DNA of 64,000 bases from Diaporthe sp. PMI_573 (lineage: Eukaryota; Ascomycota; Sordariomycetes; Diaporthales; Diaporthaceae), in assembly GCA_021399435.1 (NCBI GenBank), contig JAJTUP010000021.1, forward strand, positions 62,001 to 126,000, given 5' to 3'. Both the position numbers and the translations under genes were made by a program. Positions 1-10,971 of the stretch are shown here, piece after piece (within the stretch, counting starts at the first letter, position 1; every line of letters begins with the position of its first letter). The notes below the pieces were generated by a model. The model worked only from the letters and a program-made list of their open reading frames with translations. It ran no database searches and had not been told where the DNA came from.

Positions 1-1872
1 CCAATGTGTGCATGGAGCTTGATCGTGTTCGTTTGGAGGTGCTGCGAGCGCAGTGTGCGACTGATCTCAACCTTCGGGTTGATCTGGAGGCTCGCGTGGT
101 CCACTGGCTCTACTATGTAGGTAGCTCACCATACTCTCTACCGGTTCGAAGTCTAAGCTTTCCCAGAACTCAGATTCCGAAATCCAAGGAAGGTTCAACA
201 GATATATGGAAAAGATTGCGCAATGTGTGGGCAACGGAATGCTTCCTGGGGTTCCATCGGAGGTTGAATGGCTGATGCGTGAGGAGCTGCCCCCTGCGCG
301 GGTTGATGTTCTCCAGAATGTCACACTTTGTGGCTTCTTTCTCTATTGTGCCGGTGGCCAGCAAACAGGCTTGAAAGGGCTTAGCGATGAGGATGAAAAG
401 GTGTTCTCTGCGTGGTGCCAAGAAGTAGATGATAATGCCTGAGCACTCGCTGGTCTTGTTCGCCAACATGCTCATTTGGTTCCATTTATTCTATCCATAA
501 TTGCTATCTGAACAGCCTCTATCTTTGTCCTGGTCCTCCACTAAATTTTCGGCCTGGTCATTCCCTTCCAGAGGAGGCGACTGGTATGGTTAGGACAGCA
601 GACCGCGGTTCAGGGTAGGGGTGCTGGGAACTTGCCGGATCTGCTCAGTCCATTTGTCTTTCTCTGGCTGTTCTGCAAAGATGCTACTTTCTGAGGTAGC
701 GGAAAGGTCTCCACCACGGCTGTAAGTAATCTAGACAACTTGTGTAATGCATAAGCAGCGATCCGATAGAATCTAGACCTATTAAGTAGGTTAAATTAGG
801 GCCGTGTTGGTCATAGTGCAGAATGCAGTTATACAGCCGGTCTTGGAAGTGTATAGTATTAAAGGGCCGAGAACATGCCTTTTTGATTACTGAAAAAAGT
901 AGGTTGCGACAATCTCACACTCATGCCGCCACCGGTACGTGCTTCTCAGCACCCCGGGTCCACAATCCTGTAGACCCAAGCACACTTGCACGCGCTCCCA
1001 GACCCATGTCTCATAGGTCACAGGTGCAAACTCCCATTTAGTTACACGGATGCCGGGTCCACAGAATCATGGGCATAATGACACTGGTAAGATCCATGGC
1101 TTGTTAACCAGGGCACATAAAACTCATATTTCGGTCTATAATTTTGTAGAGATATCCTTACTCTTGCTTGCAGACTAAAGTCTCGTACTTATAGTATATA
1201 ATCTCATCTAGTCTACGATATAGTAGACTTAATTATATAGGAACTATCCTGTATAAAAGCGCCAATCTCTTTTAATTCTTATCCTGTCTTAGCATACTCT
1301 AAGGTAGGGGTTGAAGGGGCTGATATCGAGGGCAAAGCCATCGCTTATCCTCTGCGATCTGGGGAAGGTCGGGAGGAGTGCACTCATTTCATCTTCGACG
1401 ACTACAACATCGGGAGTCTGGCCATTATAAGTTTCGATTCCAGTTAACCGCACAATCTGGCGGAGCCTGGCATCCAGTGATAGCCCAGGGGGCTCAAGGC
1501 TTTGAGCTCTGGAATGGTCAGTGTAAATTTGGTAAGTATGCTCGACCTGATCACGAAATCACCACTAACGCATTTAATTAGACATGGCTCAGTTTGAGAC
1601 GACGTATAAACTGTATTCGTGCTGCTCTGTGTGTCGCAGAATCAAGCCACAAGCACGGCTGCCTTGGCTCGCTGCCTCCAAACTCACTGACCCAGGTCCT
1701 TTCGGAGGGAGTGGGGCGACCTCTATGGGCCAACTCTGTACTTTACTCCACTGCACCGTCATTCTAGGATGCAAACAATGTTTAGACCTCCGGCGATCAT
1801 ACCAACCCGCGTAGTTCTCCACCCTTCCGGTCACTCTGGCCCCACCTGATGGGGAGACAGAGATAGCCTCGC
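1..1872. other. No confident gene; scattered coding-like scraps
   Basis: No complete gene can be supported here. Short open frames exist, for example 206-442 (+, 78 codons). Around 1301-1430 a plus-strand frame reads like protein sequence (contains FIFDDYNIGSLAII), but it has no start, stop or splice structure that I can complete. The stretch around 1180-1260 is AT-rich. This is most likely decayed coding DNA and intergenic sequence. Confidence 0.3.
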
Positions 1873-2691
1873 TTGCGGGAGCAGGGGTTATTGTTTCTAC
1901 TCTGTGGACAACATTGCGGGAACCGCTTCAAATACCCGTCGATTCTGTCGGGTAGATGCCCTTTCCTCCCCTGCCTTGCAATTCCCTCCCATCTGCCAAC
2001 CCCACGACTCCGACTAGCTATAGAGCACACAGGCCGGGCGAGATTCTACGTCGAATGGATCATTAGAGAACCCCAAAGGGGTAGCAAGAGTCAGGAGTTC
2101 ATCGAACATAATGGCTCTGAGTCTGCGCTGGGCTGTCTTTTTTCCAAGTACGGCGGCCCTGACGTTTTAGCTGCCTGGAAAAAAGCGCGGATCAGAGACC
2201 ATCGGCTTGCTTGGGCAGTGCAGAAGCTTCCTCCTGCACTGCGTGAACTTGTTGCGGTTATGGTAGCTGAAAAGTTGAACCTTCAGCATCAATCAAATAA
2301 CTCACGGAGGAAATGTGGACAAGGTTGGGAGACAAAGCGCAAAAAAGGTAAGAGATACGATAAAACCTCATATTTGGAACAGGCTAACATTAGCAAAGCC
2401 GAAACAAAACCTATACTTCATAGAGCCATCCGAAATCGTATTGTCAAGCGCTACAACGACCCTCCACCCAATAACTCCAACCCACAAGATCGTATTAACC
2501 GTACCTCGTTGTCTACTGCACCAAGCGCCGAGCTTACAAGTCAAGAGGCAGCAGCGGAGTTTTGGTATACCAGAGTTTCTAGATGCCAGGCACTCACTGC
2601 CAGAATGATGAAGGCATGCAAAATTCATCTACTACAACATGAAGAGCGCCTTTCTGAGGCACACGGGCTGACGATTGCCACGTTCCCCTAA
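1873..2691 (+). CDS. Uncharacterised ORF, 272 codons
   Basis: This is the longest uninterrupted plus-strand frame in the first 4 kb. No family is recognised. The first ~55 residues are hydrophobic and irregular and may be 5' non-coding sequence. From about residue 85 the composition looks more protein-like, with WKKARIRDHRLAW, a lysine/arginine-rich stretch near residues 150-165 and an alanine/glutamate-rich C-terminus. There is no signal peptide, membrane segment or catalytic motif. Its neighbours are decayed genes, so it may be a fragment, perhaps the 3' exon of a longer gene. Coding status is uncertain. Confidence 0.3.
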   Translation: MREQGLLFLLCGQHCGNRFKYPSILSGRCPFLPCLAIPSHLPTPRLRLAIEHTGRARFYVEWIIREPQRGSKSQEFIEHNGSESALGCLFSKYGGPDVLAAWKKARIRDHRLAWAVQKLPPALRELVAVMVAEKLNLQHQSNNSRRKCGQGWETKRKKGKRYDKTSYLEQANISKAETKPILHRAIRNRIVKRYNDPPPNNSNPQDRINRTSLSTAPSAELTSQEAAAEFWYTRVSRCQALTARMMKACKIHLLQHEERLSEAHGLTIATFP

Positions 2692-2958
2692 AAAGACAGA
2701 AAATCACAGTGCGAAAGAATAGGCATTCATAGATATCTTGGGAATTATTGCGATACAAAACAAATCATTTGACAGGGGCCTGGTCCAAGTCAAGCCTTCA
2801 GGGTTGTTTCCACTTTGGAGAGGAAAGGAGGCTTCTTAGCCAATTGATTACAAATATAAGCCTCAACTCTACAACTACTAGGTAGATGCAGACACTCTGG
2901 TGTATTCAAAAATCTAACGCTTAGGACCAGATAGATGTTCAGCCGTGTCCCTGCCGCC

Positions 2959-3543
2959 TCATAAATGATGTATCCCATGTCCCGGCCTCAAGATGATCCA
3001 GGATTCCTCGACATCGCGCAATTCGTCCTTGATGAAATCCTCCATCTCAATCTTGACGCCGTTCATCTTATCATCAAGGGCCTCCTCTAGAACCTCTTCC
3101 GCGGTAACCGCAGAGCGCCTATCGACCTGGATAACCTGGTCAGACAGCTCATCTTGCCGCTGGTTCATCCGCTCCTCGATCAGCTTGAGCCTGGTTGGTC
3201 ATCAGGAGACCAGGTACAAACTACACGGCACAGAATGCCCGTATTTGCATCGCCGACATATTCCGGCGAGAAATATGTGTCGTCAGGCGGGTCCACTCGC
3301 ACAACCATTGTAAATCGCGATTAAGTTTGAGCGTCGAGTCTCAGTGCTGTTGATAGCGACGGCGAATGCGTCTTTTGGACCAACAAGCAAGCCAGCTCTA
3401 CTCAACTCGATGCGCAGACGGACAGTACCCGAGGTGGAATTGCAGAGCCGCGAGACTTCGTGGTCCTCCTCATCATCCATCCTCATACACAACCAACGTG
3501 ATCTGCTCGCGCGGGACCAAAAGATATATGGGTACCAGGTCAC
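2959..3543 (-). pseudogene. Fragment of a coiled-coil family protein (paralogue of the gene at 4139-5428)
   Basis: Two minus-strand pieces resemble parts of the neighbouring gene's family. Positions 3543-3283 contain VRLRIELSRAGLLVGP, like the 'hydrophobic-L-R-F-x-L-x-R-P' segment that precedes the helical region. Positions about 3190-2959 contain a charged helix including MEDFIKDELRDVEES, which matches the C-terminal coiled coil. The middle of the protein is missing between them, and no splice pattern rejoins the pieces. I read this as a deleted, degenerate second copy on the same strand as, and downstream of, the better-preserved copy. Family membership is judged from remembered fungal sequences, and no function is known. 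Confidence 0.4.
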
Positions 3544-4138
3544 TTACACACATGTCAGCAGCGTGCTGCGGATGTATGCTGTACACTGTCGCAGCCGGCA
3601 GCTTTACACACCGACACAGAATCTCCGGCAGGAACCGCTTTCGCCGCCACAAGAGTTGCAGTACATTATAACCTTGATCGACTCGTGGCTGGTGCGTGAC
3701 AAGGCCGCTGGCTTTCGCGCGGGCCTAACGGCTTTCCGCAACGGGCTGGGATGGGCACGGAGGCAGCGTGATGATGCCACTGCCTGGGCCAATCGAGAGG
3801 CGGAAAGGCGGCGGACGACGGCAGAGGGCTCAGCAACCGGCAGCAACAGCTGAACAGGCCTGACAGCGAGGAGTCAGAGTGTCTAAGCTCGCTTGACCCG
3901 ATAGCCAGTTGAGAAGGATGAAAGACAACGGTCTGATTTTGATGCTCCCCAAGTGCGACTCCACCCAGGAGAATGCTTTTCAGCGAATGGGTTGAAGTCA
4001 CAATGGTGTCTGGACTCAGGAGAGAACTGCTAGGTACGGGATAGGTATTGAGTAGACGTGGGATCAGTAGGTAATAGATAGACCTAGTATGTAGAATTAT
4101 CTCTCTTGCCTGTATACTTAAATGTTTTGACATGTTTA

Positions 4139-5428
4139 TCAGTACAAGGGATGGTCAGGGAATGTCAAAGAAGCCTGCAGTGGCATCGAAGTGATACTGT
4201 CCATCACGCGCTCTTGTACTTCTTCCATCCCCTCCTCTACCTTCTCAGCAACCAAGTCTGACAGCCTGTCCACTACGAGCCGTTCCTCCCTAGCATCAAG
4301 CTTATTGTCAAGCTCGGTCTTGAAGTCGCTCAGCATCTGCAGGACTTGAGACTTATGGGTTGCAAATAGCTCAAGCACCTCCCGCCTGTGTTTGTCAAGG
4401 CGGTCATCTAGCACAGCCTCCACACTTCTTTGACTCATCAGGCAGGAGACAGGTCCAGATGCAGATTCGGACGAGCTACGGCGACGGCGCTTCTGGCCTT
4501 TACCTGCAGAGACATAAGCGCGTGATCGGTAGGCTCAGTACGGGAACATGGAGGACTGACTCTCACTTAGATGTGGAGGACATGGGCCAACATCGTCGTA
4601 CGCCGGAGGGTTGGGGACAGGCTCGGAAAGATCATCACCCTCCAGCAGATGTGCGCCCTGGCCCCGGTAGAGCCTCAACAGGCTAGCACATGCCAGGATT
4701 GATGATAACCTGTGGTCCGTAATGGCTGTACAAAGCTGCCGCAATGATAATAGCGGCAGCATCTTGCGCGGCAGCGATGTATAGACGGTAAAGGACAGCT
4801 GTGTAGCAAGCTCACGCAAGGAGTTTATCACTTGTTCTCCCCCCTAGGCTACATGATCATAGGTACTTAGGAGCACCAGGGCAGGTGCCCTGTTTATATT
4901 AAAGGTAAGCGCCACGGTATTGGTGCCGAAAGGCTTCTCGTTAGGCTCTACATTAAACGAAAGCTGGCTGACACGCTCGGGATGGATAAAGACAAAAACG
5001 TTTACTTGGCCATCGCGGCGGGCACTAGGCCCGCCCTCAAATCGCAAGCCCATGCGCAGTTTGAAGAAAGCGCTGCCAGAGATATCGTGCGGAGTCCAGT
5101 TCATATCGAGGAACATGCTCTCCAGGCGATGCGACTGCCATAGTACCAACGCCGGCGTCTTGGTCTCGACCTTCTGGGGCCATATCGGCTGGATATCATG
5201 CCGTCTCTGATGCGAGCCCGCCGATGATGTTGATGACTTGCTAGCAGACACGCCTCTGGAGGAGGCAGACACAGACTCGTCTTGACCTGGCTGCGGACCG
5301 CTTGGACTTGTCTGGCCTTTCTCCGGCGCTTGTTCTGCGTCATGCTCGGATCGCGGGGTGTTCGGATTCGTGGGGGTTCCTGAGCAGGCGGAGGCTGTCG
5401 GCGATGAAGCTGAGTCGTTGGCCGTCAT
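4139..5428 (-). pseudogene. Fungal coiled-coil hypothetical protein, interrupted by one in-frame TAG
   Basis: Two exons can be read: 5428-4567 and 4503-4139, joined by a 63-bp intron (GTGAGA donor, CTGCAG acceptor). Together they give 409 codons with one internal TAG at 4846-4844 (codon 195). The reading frame is continuous on both sides of this stop. Order of parts: a Ser/Thr/Pro-rich N-terminus (about 1-85), a globular part containing HPERVSQLSFN, a part containing FTVYTSLPRK, a PPAYDDVGPCPP linker, a basic GQKRRRRSSS stretch, and a C-terminal coiled coil ending at PDHPLY. This order matches a lineage-expanded family of uncharacterised Pezizomycotina proteins I remember. The first ATG in frame (5428) is used; an upstream GTG is ignored. 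CAG->TAG is a C->T change, as expected from RIP. A small unseen intron over the stop cannot be excluded but has no good splice signals. Confidence 0.6.
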
Positions 5429-7174
5429 GTCGGCGCGCAACCTAAGATCTCGCGAGAGGGGGTCAGTACCGAGGAGCACGGTGAGGAAGTGAGGAAGAAG
5501 ATATGCCCCTGAGGATCGGCTCAGTATCCCACCCGCCCAGGCTTTTTTCGTAAACAGAGCAGCCTTGACTCCTCAAGTCTGAGTAGTAGCAAGCGAGGGG
5601 ATCAAATGGCTCTTTGGTGGCAGGAACAGGAGCTACGACAGTTGAATTGTGATGTTCACATGTACAGCCCAGCCAAGCCGCGCCACGATTACCGGTACGC
5701 GCTGACGCCTGCACCCAGGGTCTTTCGCCGGCCGTGGGCGACGAGTAGAAGCCTGTAGAAGATGGTGCAGGCCGCGTGTGAACAGGTCGTGGGGAGTCAA
5801 GGACTGTGGACTGATGCAGCGATGATCACTCAGTCAACTCTCGCTCTTTGCGTTCCATGTTGCTGAGTTTGTGACGATGGTGTTGATGCGCAATGAAGGG
5901 TTGGATTGGAGACGAGATTACCTTCGCTGGGATGTGGTCATCAAGTGCGGTCGATTTTGTTTCGCTGACTAATAGACTTAGAAATATGGGGAAGCCCTGC
6001 CAGGATGACGAGACCAGTGAGACTGCCTGCTGCCCCGGCCTACCAGGCCGGACTAACGCAAGGGCGACCGCCTCCCCCCTCTCTCACTTGCCCCAATTCG
6101 CGATGTGCCCGATGGGATGGAAAATCAACGAGGACTAGAAATTGGATCTTTCAACTGCATGCCACTATTGACAGTGCTCACCCACTGATGCGTGCCGTCC
6201 TCCACGACAATTGAAACTCCTTAGCTTCGCTACCCCAAGGCACCTGGACCCAGCACATTTTCTGCCGGGGTTGGTTGACCAGTGCCAGGGAAATGCTGTG
6301 GTCCTAGTAGCTCACCGACAGTAGTGGCTCTGGTACAGGTCCCCTGGATGGGTACTTGCAGGTAGGACTACTCTTCAAGCATTGCTGTCATTAGTCTCTA
6401 CTCACTGGTAGGGTTGCGTTGGGGGACTTGCCCCCTGTTTCTTCTGTAGCCCCCCCCCAGACCGGCGCACTACCTAAGGGACGTGAAGCGGGACTACGCC
6501 TCCTGTGTCCCGTTTCCAGGCGGATGTCACCTCTGTAAATGCAGGATTATTTTGCCCCAGCATTGTTCTAGGAGACCTGACCGGTAACGCCACACAGCAG
6601 GGCCGTTGGTGCTAGTACCTAAAAAGTTGCCGCACAGCGGGTCGGAGCCGAGCATGAGGCGATGCTGGCGGGAGGCTAGTCCCTTAGGCTGTGCGCTGTC
6701 GCTGCTACCAGCCCCATGGCCGCTGTGAGTCCTCGCAAACCAGTCCCACAGTAGTACCTTTGAACCTGGAAACATGGACAGGTGACTACTGTGTAGTACT
6801 CCCTATCTATAGCACCAGAGTCCTGGCTCGAGCCTAGTCCTAAGGTCTCCATGACTCGACAGAAACAAGTAGCACCCGTACACTGTTGCGGAGTCCCAGA
6901 CTTCTCGAAAGGTAAATCCGAGGAGTTGGCACCATTGTTAAGGATGTCGGGGTTGACGGGAGCTTCAGCTGATGCTCCCAGGTGCGCACTACACTTTTAT
7001 GTTCTGGTTGTTCCAGTTACCTTTATGATTAACTCGCAAATAGTAGCATTTTGCGTAATCAAACAAGATACAGTCAGGGACTAGCCGTTTATTCTAAGGT
7101 ATCTCCATTCTTCACTTCTTGTGCAATTAGATAACTCCTGTATCGGCCACAAATGACCCACGATGTCTAGACAG
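5429..7174. other. Intergenic, no gene recognised
   Basis: Only short frames occur on either strand. There are short C-runs and repeated small motifs, and the stretch around 6230-6830 has no protein-like frame. I see no RNA gene or transposon end. It separates the coiled-coil gene from the kinase remnant. Confidence 0.5.
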
Positions 7175-9598
7175 TCAAATATCTGCTATAGCTGTCTCAA
7201 ATGCCTGAGTAATGGGGCCATAGAGAATCGTTGAGTCCTGCGGAGTGCCAGTAAAGAGACCATCTTAATGTGGAGACAGGACGTCCCTCAACGTCCTACA
7301 CAGAGGTTTGACACAGTCGAAGCTACCTGGGAACTCCCCAAGAATGACTTCGAGTCCATTCTTGTCCATGTCGCCACGTTTATTCCGCGCAATATCGTTG
7401 TAGGTCCCTGTGTACCAGTGTGAGAGTGCATGCTTTGCTGTGGGCCTTTTTGAAGCACCAGGCAATGCCCAACCCCGTCGAGCGCAAAGCCAAAGCAGAA
7501 CGTAGAAGAACGCTTCCAGATCATGACGATATGTATGCGATATTCCTTGGAGAACCTCGATCGCCATAAACTCCATCGTACCGGTCCGGTGGCGTGCCCC
7601 ACTAGGGCCTTTGCCTTCTTCTTTGGCCAGATCCAAGTCGATGAGCATGCCTCGGAAGCCGTCCGCTCTCCCAGGGTCCGTAATGATGATGTTGTTCTCC
7701 GAGATATCGCGGTGCAGAATTCCACCGTCCGTGTACAGCGACCGATGCACCCTGATGGCATCTCGAAGGCACTCGAGGAGCTCAGTCACGGACCTGAACT
7801 GGCTGATGGACCGCCCGGCAGGAGAGATAGCCAGGACGCGGAGAATGCGGTTGTCATACAGCGTTGTGGTTTCCTGTACAAGACTGGTACCTTGCGGTTC
7901 CTGCACGGAGTATGTAACCTCACCCTCTCTGCGCTCGGCCTCGGCTAGCTGGCTGTTCGGCCGGGGCCTTTTGGACGCATGACTCGATCCATCTGTAGAT
8001 TTCCTCTTCCCGGATCCAGTGCTGACAACGCTGAGGCCCAGAAGTTGATTTAAAGAGTAGCTGCGCGGCGGTTGCGACTAGGAGAAGGACGTGTGGGCAC
8101 CGCGCGGCACGCCGCGAAACTTATGCGGAGTGGAGAAAACAAGGTCTTTACGCAGCCTGCTGATGCTGGTAACTTCCTCTTGGTAGGCCACCAATTTCGC
8201 AATGCCCTTCACTCCACGGTCGTTCGCCTTGTTGAGAAGATCAGCTTCTGGTGGTCGCATGCTGGAAGTCCATGAATACTTCACGACGCTGTCGAACTCG
8301 GTTGCGCCGGCGGCCTTGGCTCGAAAGCAAGACGTGCCGCGGCAGACGATGGCTCGCTGGTGAGCGATGGGGCCGGGTTCAAGCTCAAGCTTGCGCTTCC
8401 GTTTCTTCCCGCGAGCTTCAAGAAGGGTCACAAACCGCCTGGTTTCTTTTGTTTTGGTGAAGGTATCCAAGCCCAGCTCGTCATCGCTCATCATGAGATA
8501 GCCGCACATGACGCTAATGAACTTTTCCGGTTCCTCATGAATGTCAAATGCGGTTCCACTGTAAGGGCCGGAACGATCGAAGACCCATGTCTCCATCTCC
8601 GTACCGGTCAGCGTAAAGGCGTGCACGAACAGGCGCGTCGGCTGGCTCGAGAACACACTGCGCACGGCGCTTCCCATCTGCAGCCACAAGCCTTTCGATT
8701 TTTGGCCGGATTCCTTGAGCTCGCCAACGACCAAGACATCTTTCCATTTGTGTTTGACGGACCCCTCATTTCCCCTCTTCTTCGAGAACAGGTCCAACTG
8801 CCGTCGCGACTCGGTCCCCACTTGCTTCTTCACAGTGGACCTAAAGAAAGCTGATCTGTCTTTCGCCAGGTGCTGTTGTTGAATATCGAGCCAAAAGCCA
8901 CACATCTCGTCCTCAGTAGGTGCCTCATTGAGTTGTGACCATTTCGCGTCGTTTTTGCTGTAGAGACTTTGTACCTTCTGCCAGACCCGCTTCGCACGCC
9001 GATTCCAGATCTTGCCCTCGAAGTATTTTTCATGAAACCCTTGAACACCTCGGTGCGTGCAGTTCCGAATCTCTTCGAATACACGAGGTTCGATCTGCCG
9101 TCGCGTCTGCTCCAAGCCCTGTTGGGACGCGGGGGAATGCGTGATAGGAGTGTCGAAGGACGGTGGTCGGCTCGGCGACGGTGTAGAGGGGGAGATGTTT
9201 TGGATAAGCGCGATGGTGGCAGCCCATATGTCGATATCAGACGCCTGCTCTACCACCAGCTGCGACAGCGGGCGAAAATGCCGGTACTCGAAGTCGCCTT
9301 TCTGTGCGCGTAAGCGAACCGCCGTCAGATCGGACACAAGAGCGCCTCTTCCTGTTCCTGAAGCCAGTACTAGCGAAACATCAGACGCAGACAGGATAGA
9401 AAACAGCTTTCCTATTGCTGCTACGAACAGCCGTGGACGTTCTGGCGAGTCTGCACTGTCATCAGACTCGGACGCTTCACGGGGACTGTTTGGTTCCGCC
9501 ACGCGCAATGCTTCACGGACGACGATCAGCGTGTCGCCAAGAGGATTTTGCTTAATTATTTCGAGCTCCTCTTGGGTAAGAGGAGCTATTCTGTATGC
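7175..9598 (-). pseudogene. FunK1-type fungal protein kinase with two in-frame stop codons
   Basis: One minus-strand frame stays open for 808 codons from 9598 to a natural TGA at 7175, broken only by TAG at 8080-8078 (codon 507) and TAA at 7267-7265 (codon 778). The first ~500 codons are the N-terminal FunK1 region (contains GVQGFHEKYFEGK and TWVFDRSGPYSG). The rest is the kinase: catalytic loop HRDISENNI (about 629), IDLDLAKE replacing the DFG segment (about 654), RTGTMEFMA and HTYRHDLEAFFYVLLW. After the TAA the expected C-terminus DGLFTGTP continues in frame, so the stop is a lesion and not the gene's end. Both stops are one C->T step from CAG/CAA. There is no frameshift in 2.4 kb. The true 5' end is unclear: a TAA at 9601-9599 precedes the frame, and a short first exon upstream (branch-like CTAAT near 9620) is possible. 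FunK1 is a Ser/Thr-like kinase family of fungi with unknown substrates. Confidence 0.8.
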
Positions 9599-10629
9599 TT
9601 AAGGAGGTATTGGAACAGCATTAGTGGGATGTAAGGTCAAAAAGGCGATTAGAACATATAATGGCGGAGAAAAAGGAGGTCTAAGAGGAAACATGGCCGA
9701 CGCGTCATAGTGGGTGGCGGAAAAGCAGATTTCCCAAACCCAGTTGCCCACTACGCAGTGATTAATCACCCCGAAGCCTGCGACGTGCCATCCCGCCCCG
9801 TTTCTTTTCCCTTCCTCCTACGAGCGCGGCAATGACGAGCCACCCAGGACAGCTCGTTGAGGGCAATTTCAGGTGAACTTGTTCGCGCTGGCTCTACGCT
9901 CGAGCACGCGTCACCCAAGCTCCAGAAGCTGTCACGACTATGTGTCGAAGGTAAAGCAGCCGTTCCCGCGCCGTTCCCGTTGCCAGCTAACCATCTTGCA
10001 GACCACCGGTCCCTTACCTGCGTTCACCGACCGTGCCACTCTCCGCGGCAAATTCGGGCGATCGAAAGCCTTCCTGCAACGATAGAGCAATCTTGGGCAG
10101 AGATAATCAAAAAAAAAAAAAACAGTCCTATTGGCAGAGATCTTAATAGCTTTTAAACATCGTTCAGGTCGAGTGACAAGCCCAACTGCTTGCATAGAGA
10201 AATGCTACCCCGATCCTAGAAAAGCTTAAATGGTATTAATTTATCAATAACGTGGTTTACCACCAAGTGGCGGATATCACCAAGGCAACTGGAGGACGGC
10301 AAACTATGAGCCTATATTGTTTCTGGTTGACGATTGAAGACGAATAGCTTCCACACGTTGATTCTTACGGCTTTGAAGTTGAGGGTGACAAGAAAGGAAC
10401 CAACCCCCTTAGCCAATTCCTTCCCATGGGAGGGTGGTCCTTCCTGGCGGAAGGCTATTCGGGCTGCTAGGGCCCTCGTCTCGAATCGGGTTAATGCCAG
10501 CCCCAGACTGCTCTGATCTGATTGATGATAAATGCAACCAATTGGTCTTCCTGATTAATTTAAGGCAGACTGATAAAGTTTATACATATGCCTTATTAAT
10601 TATCGTTTACTCTTAACTGTAATGTAAAT
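9599..10629. other. Region upstream of the kinase remnant; no gene
   Basis: This would hold the promoter and any first exon of the kinase. A minus-strand ATG at 9694 is in frame with it but separated from it by a TAA. Other frames (for example 9857-10156 +) are short and not protein-like. There is a run of A's at 10110-10121. AT content rises from about 10520 onward into the repeat. Confidence 0.4.
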
Positions 10630-10971
10630 CTCTGGTGCGGGAATAGAGGGGCCGGAAAATTCGGCCCTCAGACCCACTATCTTTAGCTTTAAATAGCCAG
10701 CCAACCCTAACCCTGACAGTAACCAAAACTAAATATAGATAAACTTTAGAAATCAGGCTATCTAATGAACTAGGTTACATGTTTTTTGGGTAAGAAATAA
10801 GGGTAATGTAGAGGTACGAAGTTAGGGTCTTAAAATAGCCTAAAAAATCGACTTACGGCCACCAAACTTATCTGCCGGCGTGCACGCCCTATTGGCACTT
10901 AGAGGAAATCTAGTGCCAAGTCTAGGGTAACTCCCTACGTGTAGCGCCTATATAAGCGTTTCTGTTTAACA
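10630..10971 (-). repeat. ~345-bp dispersed repeat, copy 1 (inverted relative to copy 2 at 43843-44194)
   Basis: This segment is the reverse complement of 43843-44194, nearly identical apart from transitions and one small insertion/deletion. It runs from CTCTGGTGC to GTTTAACA. Near its left end it contains a GC-rich palindrome (GGGCCGGAAAATTCGGCCC). Homology stops sharply at both sides. In copy 2 the GTTTAACA end is the outer edge of a 903-bp element, so this copy is probably one end of that element. Confidence 0.75.

Noticed and set aside
3344..3853. 169-codon plus-strand frame
   Set aside because: Overlaps, on the opposite strand, the recognisable fragment of the coiled-coil family. No family or start context supports the plus frame.
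8360..8854. 164-codon plus-strand frame
   Set aside because: Antisense shadow of the FunK1 kinase N-terminal region. The minus strand carries the recognised protein.
10690..10715. Telomere-like CCCTAACCCTGAC
   Set aside because: Only one and a half units, and present in both copies of the dispersed repeat.
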